A stretch of 64,000 nt of DNA from SAR202 cluster bacterium (lineage in GTDB: Bacteria > Chloroflexota > Dehalococcoidia > Lucifugimonadales > UBA2962): positions 64,290 to 128,289 of the forward strand of contig VFGV01000004.1 in the NCBI GenBank assembly GCA_009392275.1, read 5' to 3'. Positions 43,902 to 53,769 of this stretch are shown in pieces; position 1 is the first letter of the stretch; every line of letters begins with the position of its first letter. The position numbers and the translations under genes are program-made. The notes under the pieces were generated by a model. The model was not told the DNA's origin and searched no databases. It was given only the letters and a program-made list of their open reading frames with translations.

Positions 43902-45170
43902 ATGGAAAATAATCTAATACAAATTGGCAAATCATCCAAGAGTGCCTCACGTAGGCTTGCTACCGCAGATGCCACGACAATTGATACAGCACTAAAAAAT
44001 ATTGCCAACAGCATTTCGGATCGAGCAGTCGAAATTATTGAAGCAAATCAAACTGATATAAATGCTGCAATGAATTTGAATTCAGATGATCACGTGATTG
44101 ATCGACTTCTACTCAATAAAGATCGAATACACAAAATGTGTCAGGGCGTTTTAAGCATATCTAAATTACCGAGTCCAATTGGGATTGAATATGAATCCAA
44201 AGTTCTAGACAACGGAATTAAATTATCTCAAAGAAGTGTTCCATTGGGTGTTATTGGCGTAATATACGAAAGTAGACCAAACGTCACTGTAGATATTTCT
44301 GCTTTGTGCCTGAAGTCAAATAATGCAGTTATTTTACGTGGTGGAAAAGAATCTATAAATTCAAATATATGCTTAACTGGCATAATCCGCGATTGTTTAT
44401 TGACTACAGATTTACCCGAACTATCAGTTCAATTAATAACTGAGACAGACCGTAAAATGATCGATAAGCTTTTAAAAATGGATGAATATATTGATTTTTT
44501 AATTCCGCGCGGTGGCAGTGAATTAGTTAAGAAGGTTTCCACTGAGTCATTAATACCGACTGTTGTCGGAGGAATAGGTGTTTGCCATACATTTGTTGAC
44601 GAAACTGCTGATCTCAATATGGCGAACAAAATAATCTTAAACGCGAAAACGCAGCGCCCTTCAGTTTGCAACGCATTGGATACGGTATTAATACACTCCC
44701 AAACCGCTCCTAAATTTTTACCTATTTTATTGGAGAACTTTTCTGATCAAAAAGTAGAAATGCGATGTGACACAAGAACTCTAAGCATTATTGGCAATAC
44801 TCAGAACCCATTAATTAAAAAAGCTAGTGAAGCTGATTTTCGAACTGAGTTTTTGTCTCTAACCGCAGCGATCAAAATTGTTGATTCTCTTGAAGATGCA
44901 ATCGAACATATAAACGAAAATGGGTTTGGTCATTCGGAAGCTATAATAACCGATGACCTATCATCGGCTAAAAAATTCGTTGACGAAATCGACGCAAGTG
45001 CTGTTTTTGTTAATGCCAGTACACGTTTCAACGACGGAGGCGAATTTGGTTTAGGAGCTGAGGTGGCTATTAGTACAGGCAAAACACATGCACGAGGGCC
45101 AATGGGATTGAAATCGCTAACTTCGTATAAGTGGGTTGCAGTTGGGTCAGGCCAAATCCGACCTGATTGA
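43902..45170 (+). CDS. proA: Gamma-glutamyl phosphate reductase
   Basis: NADPH-dependent reduction of gamma-glutamyl phosphate to glutamate 5-semialdehyde, in series with ProB. The 422-residue aldehyde-dehydrogenase-fold protein has GVIGVIYESRPNVTVD and LKSNNAVILRGGKE. The catalytic Cys is in RPSVCNALDTVLIH, and the C-terminal NASTRFNDGGEFGLGAEVAISTGK block is typical of ProA. Length and order are normal. It is followed 30 bases later by a small unknown gene that may share its transcript. Confidence 0.95.
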   Translation: MENNLIQIGKSSKSASRRLATADATTIDTALKNIANSISDRAVEIIEANQTDINAAMNLNSDDHVIDRLLLNKDRIHKMCQGVLSISKLPSPIGIEYESKVLDNGIKLSQRSVPLGVIGVIYESRPNVTVDISALCLKSNNAVILRGGKESINSNICLTGIIRDCLLTTDLPELSVQLITETDRKMIDKLLKMDEYIDFLIPRGGSELVKKVSTESLIPTVVGGIGVCHTFVDETADLNMANKIILNAKTQRPSVCNALDTVLIHSQTAPKFLPILLENFSDQKVEMRCDTRTLSIIGNTQNPLIKKASEADFRTEFLSLTAAIKIVDSLEDAIEHINENGFGHSEAIITDDLSSAKKFVDEIDASAVFVNASTRFNDGGEFGLGAEVAISTGKTHARGPMGLKSLTSYKWVAVGSGQIRPD

Positions 45171-45200
45171 TATACAGAATTACTGAATCTGGAGACATAA

Positions 45201-45518
45201 ATGGCTAGTTTTGAATTTGAAAGAGAATGCAGAACACCTTCCTCTGAATGTTATGCAATAGTTGAAGAAGATGTTGCTCTTGGGAGGGTTGACCTACATT
45301 TCACAAAGGGAATCGTCCATGGAACCATAAATGTTTCTGAAAGCCTAACAATAGAGGCTATTCGCGAATTGATTGAATCTATCGACCAGCAAATCATAGA
45401 TGCGGCTGGCATAGCAAGAGATGAAGTAATTATGCATGTGCACCAGGGTAGAGATCTAGGTGTATTCTCGGGGCTCAAATATGAAGACCCAATAGATACG
45501 GATCCGCATATGGCCTAA
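45201..45518 (+). CDS. Conserved-looking hypothetical protein (105 residues)
   Basis: Not recognised. Small, acidic, soluble protein with alternating strands and one helix. It starts MASFEFERECRTPSSECY, has a GRVDLHFTKGIVHGTINV strand pair and a long helix EAIRELIESIDQQIIDAAG, and ends in VIMHVHQGRDLG. A GGAGAC lies about seven bases before the ATG. It is 30 bases after proA on the same strand and converges on the luciferase-like oxidoreductase gene. No domain or function can be assigned. Confidence 0.7.
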   Translation: MASFEFERECRTPSSECYAIVEEDVALGRVDLHFTKGIVHGTINVSESLTIEAIRELIESIDQQIIDAAGIARDEVIMHVHQGRDLGVFSGLKYEDPIDTDPHMA

Positions 45519-45536
45519 ATTGGCCTATAAAACCAA

Positions 45537-46394
45537 CTAACCAAAAAGTTTCTTTGCGAATCCATTTAATTGCGTCAGAGTCTCATCCTCAGAGGCAGTC
45601 TTAAGCTCTAAAATAACTCTGTTGGCACCACTTGCCTCCAAATTCTCTATTACATTGGCATCCGGCGGTTGATGGAACGCAGAAATTTCAAATCCATCTG
45701 GATCTACTCCGGCCTGATTAGCTAATTCTGTTAACTTTGATCGACCATTACGTATTTCATCGACTGTCGATGTTGTCGGAATCCAACCGTTACCATATTC
45801 AATAATTCTTTTGAACACATTGTTGGCATTACCGCCCAACATAATCGGAGGATGTGGACGCTGCACTGGCCTTGGAAAAGAATACACAGCTGGAAAATCG
45901 TAAAACTCCCCATGAAACTCACTTTCAACCTGAGTCCATAATTCTTTCATCGCCAAAATCGACTCTCTTGTTTGGCTCCAACGTCTTGCGAAATTTCCAC
46001 CCATAATTTCAGTTTCTTCCTTACACCAACCAGCACCGATACCAAAAATAAATCTTCCGCTTGATACAAGGTCAAGTGTAGCCACCTCTTTAGCTAACAA
46101 TAAAGGGTTTCTTTCCGGAACTAGACATATACCTGTAGCTAATTTCAATCTTGTAGTAACACCACTTGCTTTACCTAAGGCCACAAATGGATCTACAGTG
46201 TCATAATACTGTTTCGGTAATTCTTCTTCTCCTTCGCTGCCGGGATTTAAAAAAGATTGCATTGTCCTCACTTTCGGAATGACTGGATGTTCCGGCAACC
46301 ACAGAGATTCAAAACCCAGGGTTTCTGCCTCCATAGCCAATTTTGCAATATCGATGGAGTAGTCAGTGAGGAAACAATATATACCTATTTTCAC
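45537..46394 (-). CDS. Luciferase-like (LLM class) F420/FMN-dependent oxidoreductase
   Basis: TIM-barrel flavin or deazaflavin oxidoreductase, 285 residues from the GTG at 46394. That start lies six bases after AAGGAG, better than the TTG at 46412, which would precede the ribosome site. Family features are ETLGFESLWLPEH, ATGICLVPERNPLLLAKEVATLDLVSSGRF with GIGAGW, and HPPIMLGGN. The cofactor cannot be settled by sequence alone; F420 or FMN are both possible. Paralogous expansions of this family occur in SAR202-like Chloroflexota; only one copy is in this window. Substrate unknown. Confidence 0.88.
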   Translation of the reverse strand: MKIGIYCFLTDYSIDIAKLAMEAETLGFESLWLPEHPVIPKVRTMQSFLNPGSEGEEELPKQYYDTVDPFVALGKASGVTTRLKLATGICLVPERNPLLLAKEVATLDLVSSGRFIFGIGAGWCKEETEIMGGNFARRWSQTRESILAMKELWTQVESEFHGEFYDFPAVYSFPRPVQRPHPPIMLGGNANNVFKRIIEYGNGWIPTTSTVDEIRNGRSKLTELANQAGVDPDGFEISAFHQPPDANVIENLEASGANRVILELKTASEDETLTQLNGFAKKLFG

Positions 46395-46548
46395 ATTTTT
46401 CTCCTTAGCCAATTTATTTGGTAGAGCTTCACCTTATAGTAGGAAATAGTAGGAATTTTTATATTATATTTATGCTAAGCTGGTGGCAAGAACCAAACAT
46501 TTAGCCGAATAATGATAAAAATTCTAGTATCGTAAACGTTAATTATTT

Positions 46549-47310
46549 ATGAGATTAATTAGTTGGAATATAAATGGTATAAGAGCAGCATTCAGAAAAG
46601 GCTCTCTAGACAACATTGCAAACCTCAATGCTGATATCTTATGCGTCCAAGAACTAAAGGCACAACGGCACCAAATGGGTGATGGCTTTGATGTGCCTGC
46701 TGGATATGAAGGTTATTGGTCATTTGCTGACCGAAAAGGTTATAGCGGAGTAGCAACATTTACAAAATCCACACCTTTATCTTCTAGGAACGGTTTTGGA
46801 TTAAATAAATTTGACTCAGAAGGCAGAACAATTATTACTGAATTTGAAGACTTTACTTTATACAATATATATTTCCCAAATGGTCAATCAAATGCAGATA
46901 GACTGAACTACAAACTAGATTTTTATGATTCTTTTCTTAGGCATTGTGTAACAGAATTGCAACAAGGCAAAAAATTAATTGTTTGTGGTGATTTTAATAC
47001 GGCTCACAAAGAAATTGATTTAGCCAGACCAAAGCAGAACCAAAAAACATCTGGCTTTCTAGAGATTGAAAGAAAGTGGATTGACTCTTTCATTGAAAAC
47101 GGATTTGAGGACGTTTTTCGTAAAATCAATAAAGAGCCAAATTGGTACACTTATTGGGATCAAAAATCTCGCGCCAGGACAAGAAATGTTGGGTGGCGCA
47201 TAGATTATTTTTTTGTCCATAAGTCTGCTATGAACTTAGTCAAGAGTGCTAAAATCTTAAACAAAATAGAAGGGTCAGACCATTGCCCTATAGTGCTAGA
47301 TTTGGTTTAA
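46549..47310 (+). CDS. xth: Exodeoxyribonuclease III / AP endonuclease
   Basis: Base-excision repair nuclease that cuts at abasic sites and trims 3' ends. The 253-residue protein has the EEP-fold motifs SWNINGIRAAF, LCVQELKA (Glu metal ligand), VCGDFNTAHKEIDLA and the final GSDHCPIVLDL (catalytic Asp-His). Length and motifs are those of the ExoA/Xth group. It is divergent from the oxidoreductase gene across a 154-base gap containing a 10-base tandem repeat (TAGTAGGAAA type, near 46437-46455). Confidence 0.95.
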   Translation: MRLISWNINGIRAAFRKGSLDNIANLNADILCVQELKAQRHQMGDGFDVPAGYEGYWSFADRKGYSGVATFTKSTPLSSRNGFGLNKFDSEGRTIITEFEDFTLYNIYFPNGQSNADRLNYKLDFYDSFLRHCVTELQQGKKLIVCGDFNTAHKEIDLARPKQNQKTSGFLEIERKWIDSFIENGFEDVFRKINKEPNWYTYWDQKSRARTRNVGWRIDYFFVHKSAMNLVKSAKILNKIEGSDHCPIVLDLV

Positions 47311-47484
47311 ACTTAATTTAATATTGTTATATCAACAATAATGGCTATATTTTGTACCGACTAATTAAGGTAAAATGTAAAGGTTGATATTTAGAAAGTC
47401 GGCTAACCTGTAAACAGCCGTGCTAATCAATGTTGTATCAATATCACCTCGATTCGGATGGGTAACAAGTTGGAGGGTCCCGTA

Positions 47485-48186
47485 ATGACAAGCTTGAGTA
47501 ACACTAGTTCTATAAAAGATACTGCAGAAATAAAATTGAGTAATCGCTCAATCTCTGGGAAAAAAGTTGCTAACCTTAGAAAGGACGGCATAATGCCAGT
47601 GCATTTATATGGAGGAGATGGCGGACCGCTATCTTTGCAAGGAGATTCTGCGGAAATAAATAGGCTCCTTCCACGCGTAGGTTTAAACATACCCGTAACA
47701 GTAATAGTTGATAATAGTGAATCAGGTGAAATCTGCTTTGTAAGAGAAGTTCAACGTCATCCTTTAACACAAGACATCCTGCACGTAGACTTTCTGCGCG
47801 TAGACGTTAAATCTAAGATTACTGCTAGTGTTCCAATAGAAGTCGTAGGTGATTCTCCAGCAGTAAGGCTATTAGGTGGAACATTAATCCAAAATATGCA
47901 ATCAATAAATGTTGAGGCTCTGCCTTTGAGCGTGCCTGAAAAAATCACCGTTGATATTACTTCAATTGAAGACTTTGAGAGTGCAATACACATATCAGAC
48001 ATATCAGTGGAAGGTGATATAAGTATCACTAACCCTCCAGATGCACTGGTAGCACGAGTTGCACCTCCACGAATTGAACTCGAACCAGTATCTGATGAAG
48101 CGCCTGAGGAAGCTGTAGGTGAGATCGAAGGGGAGCAACAAGACAGTGAAACCGATGGTGATCAGCAAGAATCAGAGGAAAATTAA
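47485..48186 (+). CDS. rplY: Ribosomal protein L25 (Ctc/TL5 type)
   Basis: Binds 5S rRNA in the large subunit. The long form with a C-terminal domain, 233 residues from the ATG at 47485. That ATG is preceded by a strong GGAGG (47472-47476), so I prefer it to the ATG at 47458. The N-terminal L25 domain (about residues 10-100) has KVANLRKDGIMPVHLYGG. The TL5/Ctc C-terminal domain (about 105-205) includes VPIEVVGDSPAVR. A very acidic, Gln/Glu/Asp-rich tail follows. It precedes the CpaF-like gene by 9 bases. Confidence 0.93.
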   Translation: MTSLSNTSSIKDTAEIKLSNRSISGKKVANLRKDGIMPVHLYGGDGGPLSLQGDSAEINRLLPRVGLNIPVTVIVDNSESGEICFVREVQRHPLTQDILHVDFLRVDVKSKITASVPIEVVGDSPAVRLLGGTLIQNMQSINVEALPLSVPEKITVDITSIEDFESAIHISDISVEGDISITNPPDALVARVAPPRIELEPVSDEAPEEAVGEIEGEQQDSETDGDQQESEEN

Positions 48187-48195
48187 TAACTAATA

Positions 48196-49014
48196 ATGGT
48201 TCAAAGAATAAAGAGACGTGCGTCAGAATGGTGGGGCGATTCAGGTAAAGAGTCAAACAGGCCAAACATCGTCTCCATGATAAAAAACAATACTTTGGAT
48301 ACTAGATTGGCCGCAATGATTTGGTTGTTGTTCGAAAGAGGCTCATCAGTAATATTTGCTTCAGAGGAGAAAGCTGCAGGCAAAACGAGTATGCTCTCAG
48401 CGTTCATTGATTTTATTCCACCCAAGTATCAAAAATCTTATGTATATGGACCAAAATTCGAGAACCCAGAACAGCAGGAGGGTTTAACAAAAACCTATGC
48501 CTTAATGCCTGGAATCAGTGAAATTGGTGAAGCTAACCTATGGGGTGCTGATGTGGCCAAAATGTTGAACTGGACAAATGATGATAATTCGTTTAGCACA
48601 ACGATGTATGCTGGATCACCGGAAGGTGTAATAAGGGCCTTTAGTGACAAGCCTCTAAAAATACCTAATAAAACTTTAAGTACTATTGGAGCTATTGTCA
48701 TTGTTGATGCCATAAGTACAGGTGGAAGAAGCGTATCTAGAAGAGTACGGGAACTTGTCTTAGTTGTGCCTCAAAAATCTGGCAAGCCTAAACTTGTAAC
48801 ACTAGTAGGCTGGGAGCCCGATTTGGACCAATACATATTTATGGATAGTCAATTAGCGATATCAAATTTATCAAAGCATCTACATATAAAGGTTGACGAG
48901 CTGGAAGCCGAAATAAATCGCCTCCGAAGAAGGCTGGAGGCATGGATAACTATTGGTATCTCCACCACAAGTGAAGTAAGGAAGGCCGTTAATCAATATT
49001 ACATAACCGATTAA
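48196..49014 (+). CDS. Degenerate CpaF/VirB11-like P-loop protein
   Basis: 272 residues resembling the C-terminal motor of secretion/pilus ATPases. SSVIFASEEKAAGKTSML corresponds to a degenerate P-loop (GKT kept, preceding glycines lost). SAFIDFIPP follows it. MPGISEIGEANLWGADVAKMLN aligns with the Asp-box and Walker B, and FSTTMYAGSPEGVIRAF with the His-box region, where the usual TxHAxSP His is Tyr. There are no pilus genes nearby. It has a long C-terminal coiled-coil-like helix (ELEAEINRLRRRLEAW). It follows rplY by 9 bases, so likely shares its transcript. ATPase activity is uncertain; function unknown. Confidence 0.65.
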   Translation: MVQRIKRRASEWWGDSGKESNRPNIVSMIKNNTLDTRLAAMIWLLFERGSSVIFASEEKAAGKTSMLSAFIDFIPPKYQKSYVYGPKFENPEQQEGLTKTYALMPGISEIGEANLWGADVAKMLNWTNDDNSFSTTMYAGSPEGVIRAFSDKPLKIPNKTLSTIGAIVIVDAISTGGRSVSRRVRELVLVVPQKSGKPKLVTLVGWEPDLDQYIFMDSQLAISNLSKHLHIKVDELEAEINRLRRRLEAWITIGISTTSEVRKAVNQYYITD

Positions 49015-49033
49015 CGAAAATAGATTTCGTTAA
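49011..49033. terminator. Perfect 9-bp stem-loop between convergent genes
   Basis: TTAACGAAA (49011-49019) and TTTCGTTAA (49025-49033) form a perfect stem with a 5-base loop, starting within the stop codon of the CpaF-like gene. It lies between that gene and the convergent threonine aldolase gene, so it can act in both directions. It has no long T tract and the stem is AT-rich, so efficiency is uncertain. Confidence 0.5.
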
Positions 49034-49060
49034 TCGTATTACCAGTTATCAGCACAACTG

Positions 49061-50107
49061 CTACATATACTTTTTAAAAGTTCTATTGATAATGGGCAAT
49101 GCCCAATCAATATCTTCCTCTGTTATTCCATAATGGGTAACGAAGCGCCACCCCTCATCTAAGATTAACCCTCGTACACCATTATTTTCTAATTCATTCA
49201 ATAGTTTTGGTTGATCAGCTGAATTCACATTAAAATAAACCTGATTTGTTTCAACGTTTTCAGGGTTCAGCGTTATACCAGAAATCTGCGCTAAGCCATG
49301 CGCTAATTTGTTAGCATTGTAATGATCTTCTGCAAGTCTATCTACCATTTCAGTCAATGCCACAATACCTGCAGCAGCCATAACTCCAGCTTGTCTTAGT
49401 CCGCCGCCTAACGATTTTTTTATCAATCTTGCTCGATCTATATCCTCCTTATTACCACAAAGCATAGAGCCAAACGGCGCAGCCAGTCCTTTAGACAGGC
49501 AAAATGTAACTGTGTCTACTGTATCCACAAGTTCGGATAAAGATGTTTCCAATGCTACAGTCGCATTAAAAATTCGAGCTCCATCAATGTGAACTGGCAC
49601 TCCATGTTCATGGGCTAGTTGTGAAACCTTTAAAATGTCGGATTTTGTCAAAACGCGACCGCCTGTAGATCCATGAGTATTCTCGATCTCAACCATGCCA
49701 GTGTTTGGTTGCGGTTCATCCTTGGGGTTAAGCAGTTCATATACCTGATCCAAATTAAGCATGCCTCGTTCATCACTATCAACAAGCCTGAAAATCACAC
49801 CTCCATGAGCTGATGCCCCTCCCATTTCTCCAATGTAGCAATGAGCACGATGACCTACAATCATTTGGTCTCCTCTTTGACATTTGATAAGAGCCCCTAG
49901 TAAATTCCCCATTGTTCCACTACTAACTAATAACCCAGCTTCTTTCCCAGAAAGTTCAGCTGAAAGTTCTTCTAGTTTATTGATATTTGGATCATCCCCA
50001 TATGCTTCATCGCCGAGTTCTGCGTCAGCCATCGCTTTTCGCATATGTTGTGTTGGCAAAGTAACGGTATCGCTTCTTAAATCCACAATTCTTTTATTAT
50101 TTGTCAT
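49061..50107 (-). CDS. ltaE: Low-specificity L-threonine aldolase
   Basis: Pyridoxal-phosphate enzyme splitting L-threonine or allo-threonine to glycine and acetaldehyde; it feeds glycine and C1 metabolism. The 348-residue fold-type I protein has VDLRSDTVTLPT near the N terminus and GDEAYGDDPN. The conserved ENTHGSTGGRV and IDGARIFNA (Asp to the pyridine nitrogen) follow, and the PLP lysine is in TFCLSKGLAAPFGS. Length is normal. It is divergent from mfd with 122 bases between the starts. Confidence 0.92.
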   Translation of the reverse strand: MTNNKRIVDLRSDTVTLPTQHMRKAMADAELGDEAYGDDPNINKLEELSAELSGKEAGLLVSSGTMGNLLGALIKCQRGDQMIVGHRAHCYIGEMGGASAHGGVIFRLVDSDERGMLNLDQVYELLNPKDEPQPNTGMVEIENTHGSTGGRVLTKSDILKVSQLAHEHGVPVHIDGARIFNATVALETSLSELVDTVDTVTFCLSKGLAAPFGSMLCGNKEDIDRARLIKKSLGGGLRQAGVMAAAGIVALTEMVDRLAEDHYNANKLAHGLAQISGITLNPENVETNQVYFNVNSADQPKLLNELENNGVRGLILDEGWRFVTHYGITEEDIDWALPIINRTFKKYM

Positions 50108-50229
50108 TTAATTGAGTTCCCTTAAAATCCATATTAATTCAAATTTTAGCATTGACTCTGTTAAAATCGATTACCAGGCAAGCGCTCTGCTTGCCCTTTT
50201 GGCGTTTAAATTGAAAATTACGGTGTTGG

Positions 50230-53200
50230 ATGAGACCAAAAACATTTGGATCTTTCATAGATGGTATCGTTGAATACAACAAATTTATCCAGGAATTAAA
50301 ATCCGGGACAACACCGCTTACATTACAGTCCGTGAGCGAAAGCATCCCATTTTTCTTGGCAAATCTTTCTATAGACATTCAACGCCCCATGCTAATCTTG
50401 ACCCCCAAACAAGATCAAGCGCAACAAATATATGAACAAATGCAATATTGGGGTGCAGTTAACGCAGTGCTGTTCAATGAAACAGAAGCATTGCCCTTCG
50501 AAAGAGTATCGCCTGATTTAGAAATAGGATACCAGCGACTTTCCGCTCTAGATGAATTAAAAAGCAATGTAGAAAACCAATTAATCGTGAGCTCTGCAGC
50601 AGCTGTAATGCAAAAAACGTCTCTTCCTGAAGACTTCTGGGACTCAACGATAACACTACAAAGAGGAGACTCGCACGAATTTCGGTCCCTATTAGATTTG
50701 TGGATTTCATGCGGATACACACCTGAAACCTTAGTAGAGCATCCAGGCCAGCTTAGTTATAGAGGCGGAATAATTGACATATTTCCACCAAACTCTCAGG
50801 TCCCAATCCGCATTGAGCTTATAGGCGACAGTATTGATACTATTCGGACATTCAGCCCTATATCTCAAAGATCTATTGAACAAATCGATTCATGCAATAT
50901 AAGACCGGCCACAGAATTTTTGAATATAAACCAACTAAAAGAAATACTAGAAAATATTATCTCTAATCCCAATCTACCAGAAAGTGAAAAAGATCAAATA
51001 AAGAAAGATTTAGAGTTAGTGAATAATAACCAAAATGAGCAATTAATTGAAATTTTAAATTTATATGGAGGCTATTTAAATCGTGGCTCTATATTTGATT
51101 ATCTCAATCAGACCTTCTTGCTCATAATATGTAACCCTGTTGATTTCAATAACACAGTTAATAAGTTTAATGAAAGAATAAACGACATTAGAAACAAAAA
51201 GGTGGCACGTCGGCAACTACCAGATGGTTTCCGATCGTCTCACATTTCGCCAGAAGAACTTAAAAATAAGCTAATGCGTTTTGGTAAAACGATCGATATC
51301 GTGCCATGGGGCACATCAAAAAATGATATCAATACTCATTTTCAAATGCCATTCACAACCAGTGAGAGTTTTTATGGGAAATTAGACGTTGCTGCAAGAA
51401 GAATATCTGAATTGTCAAAATCCGGCTCAATTGTTGCTGTGGTAACTAATCAATCAACACGGATCAAAGAGGTTTTTAAGCAATACAATATAAAATTATG
51501 CAGCCGGTCCAAGTCCATGTCTAAGCTAAAACCTGGAGAGGTTATTGTTATGAAAGCGTCTGAGACCTGCGACATACATGGATTCTCAATTAAATCTCAA
51601 GATAACTCAATAATATTATTAAGTGACGCAGAAATTTTTGGGGCCGCTAAAATTCGTCGCGCGAAACTTAGACGTTCAAAAAGAATTCGTAAATCTCTGA
51701 TGAAAGATCTCAAGCTAGGGGATTATTTAGTCCATGTTGATCACGGTATAGCAAAATTCACTGGCACCCATAAAGATCCGAAGAATCAAAATGAATATTT
51801 GATTCTTCAATACGCTTTAGATGACAAGCTTTATGTTCCCATGGAAAGCTTAGAAAGAGTAAATCCTTATATTGCTCCACTTGGACGAACGCCACACTTA
51901 TCGAGGCTCGGGTCACAAACATGGAATAACACCAAAGCCAAAGCATCCGAAGCTACAAAAGAATTAGCAGGCGAACTTCTAAATATTTACGCTACCAGGA
52001 ATTCAGCTACTGGTTACCAATTCTCGACCGACTCTGTTTGGCAGAACCAACTAGAAGACTCTTTCCCACATAAAGAAACGGACGATCAAATCGAAGCTTT
52101 GTCAGCTATCAAAGCGGATATGGAAAGCAAAAAGCCTATGGACAGGTTGATATGTGGCGATGTTGGATATGGGAAAACGGAAATTGCTATAAGGGCTGCT
52201 TTTAAGACAGTTATGGAAGGAAAGCAGGTCGCATTACTAGCTCCAACCACCGTACTTGTTCAACAGCATTATGTCACCTTTTCCGAGAGACTTTCTGCTT
52301 ACCCAATTAATATTGAATATCTGAGTCGATTTAGGAGCCCAAAAGAGCAAAAGCAAGTAATAAATGACTTAGTAAAAGGTAAGGTTGATATATGTATCGG
52401 TACACACATGTTAATTCAACCAAATATCGAGTTCACAGATTTAGGGCTACTAATAATTGACGAAGAACAAAGATTTGGAGTCTCTCAAAAGGAGCAGATG
52501 AAAAAAATAAGATCCGAAGTCGATGTAATAACATTAACGGCAACACCAATCCCAAGAACCTTACAGATGTCCATGGCCGGCATTAAAGATATTAGCATGG
52601 TAATGACACCTCCTGAGGAGCGAATACCTATTAAAACATATGTAACAGAGCAATCAGATGAGCTTATTCGCGATGCAATTATCAGAGAGCTAGATCGAGG
52701 TGGACAAGTTTATTTTGTGCATAACCGCGTAAAAGACATTCATTCAATAGCAAAAAGAATCAGTAATATTGTTCCTGAAGCAAAGATAGCAGTTGGCCAT
52801 GGCCAGCTAAACGAAGCAGAACTTGAAAAAACCATGTTAGATTTTGCCGATGGGCATATAGATGTTCTTATTTGCACAACCATAATTGAATCCGGACTAG
52901 ACATCCAAAATGCCAATACAATGATTATTAATAGGGCTCATACATTTGGCCTTGCACAGCTTTACCAACTGCGAGGTCGAATTGGTCGTGGACCAAAAAG
53001 AAGTTATGCCTATTTCTTAGTACCTGACAATGTCGTGATAAATGAAGTAGCCAGTAGAAGACTAAAAACCATGTTGGCGGCGACTAATCTAGGAGCTGGT
53101 TTCCAAATAGCTATGGCTGACTTAGAAATTCGCGGCGCAGGTAACATTTTAGGTGGACAGCAAAGTGGGCACATAAATGCAATTGGATATGATCTATATT

Positions 53201-53745
53201 CCAAAATGCTGTCAGAAGCTACAGAGCAACTTAGAGTCGACAAGATTAATCCTGCAACAAAAACAATTGATCAAAATCTTACCTCCATCAACTTAGACAT
53301 TCCTGCAAATATTCCTTCAAGTTATATTTCCGATCTTCATTTAAGAATGGATATATATAAACAAATAATCCAAGCCAAGGACGAACAATCCTTGAAAGAA
53401 GCAGAGGCAATGTTAGTTGATAGGTTTGGCATTCTACCTATTCAATTAGAAAATCTTTTATCAATTTCTAAATTAAAAGTAATTTCGTCTCGCATTGGAA
53501 TACGTTCTATCTTTATAAGAGATAACACAATAGTCATAAGAATGAAGCATGAATTGAAAGATATGAAAATTGCCCTAAAAAAACGATTAAGCCACCATGT
53601 ACAAATTGGTAATCAAGAAATCAGGCAGCAAATCTCTGGTAAAAACAGTAATATACTGAAGGATCTATGCGATTTGGTGAATATTATAGATAAATTTCAG
53701 GGTGATATTAATAAACATATTGAACAGATCGCACACTCCACCTAA
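50230..53745 (+). CDS. mfd: Transcription-repair coupling factor Mfd
   Basis: Large ATP-dependent translocase that displaces stalled RNA polymerase and recruits UvrA. The 1171-residue product shows the full Mfd layout. The UvrB-like N domain has ALPFERVSPDLEIGYQRL and YRGGIIDIFPP. The RNA-polymerase-interacting domain starts near residue 490 (GDYLVHVDHGIAKF). The RecG-like motor has GDVGYGKTEIAIRAA, DEEQRFGV, TATPIPRTL and QLRGRIGR. The C-terminal TRCF domain follows (to about residue 1150). All helicase motifs are intact. Confidence is high. Confidence 0.97.
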   Translation: MRPKTFGSFIDGIVEYNKFIQELKSGTTPLTLQSVSESIPFFLANLSIDIQRPMLILTPKQDQAQQIYEQMQYWGAVNAVLFNETEALPFERVSPDLEIGYQRLSALDELKSNVENQLIVSSAAAVMQKTSLPEDFWDSTITLQRGDSHEFRSLLDLWISCGYTPETLVEHPGQLSYRGGIIDIFPPNSQVPIRIELIGDSIDTIRTFSPISQRSIEQIDSCNIRPATEFLNINQLKEILENIISNPNLPESEKDQIKKDLELVNNNQNEQLIEILNLYGGYLNRGSIFDYLNQTFLLIICNPVDFNNTVNKFNERINDIRNKKVARRQLPDGFRSSHISPEELKNKLMRFGKTIDIVPWGTSKNDINTHFQMPFTTSESFYGKLDVAARRISELSKSGSIVAVVTNQSTRIKEVFKQYNIKLCSRSKSMSKLKPGEVIVMKASETCDIHGFSIKSQDNSIILLSDAEIFGAAKIRRAKLRRSKRIRKSLMKDLKLGDYLVHVDHGIAKFTGTHKDPKNQNEYLILQYALDDKLYVPMESLERVNPYIAPLGRTPHLSRLGSQTWNNTKAKASEATKELAGELLNIYATRNSATGYQFSTDSVWQNQLEDSFPHKETDDQIEALSAIKADMESKKPMDRLICGDVGYGKTEIAIRAAFKTVMEGKQVALLAPTTVLVQQHYVTFSERLSAYPINIEYLSRFRSPKEQKQVINDLVKGKVDICIGTHMLIQPNIEFTDLGLLIIDEEQRFGVSQKEQMKKIRSEVDVITLTATPIPRTLQMSMAGIKDISMVMTPPEERIPIKTYVTEQSDELIRDAIIRELDRGGQVYFVHNRVKDIHSIAKRISNIVPEAKIAVGHGQLNEAELEKTMLDFADGHIDVLICTTIIESGLDIQNANTMIINRAHTFGLAQLYQLRGRIGRGPKRSYAYFLVPDNVVINEVASRRLKTMLAATNLGAGFQIAMADLEIRGAGNILGGQQSGHINAIGYDLYSKMLSEATEQLRVDKINPATKTIDQNLTSINLDIPANIPSSYISDLHLRMDIYKQIIQAKDEQSLKEAEAMLVDRFGILPIQLENLLSISKLKVISSRIGIRSIFIRDNTIVIRMKHELKDMKIALKKRLSHHVQIGNQEIRQQISGKNSNILKDLCDLVNIIDKFQGDINKHIEQIAHST

Positions 53746-53769
53746 TATCTAACGACTTAAATAACTGAA

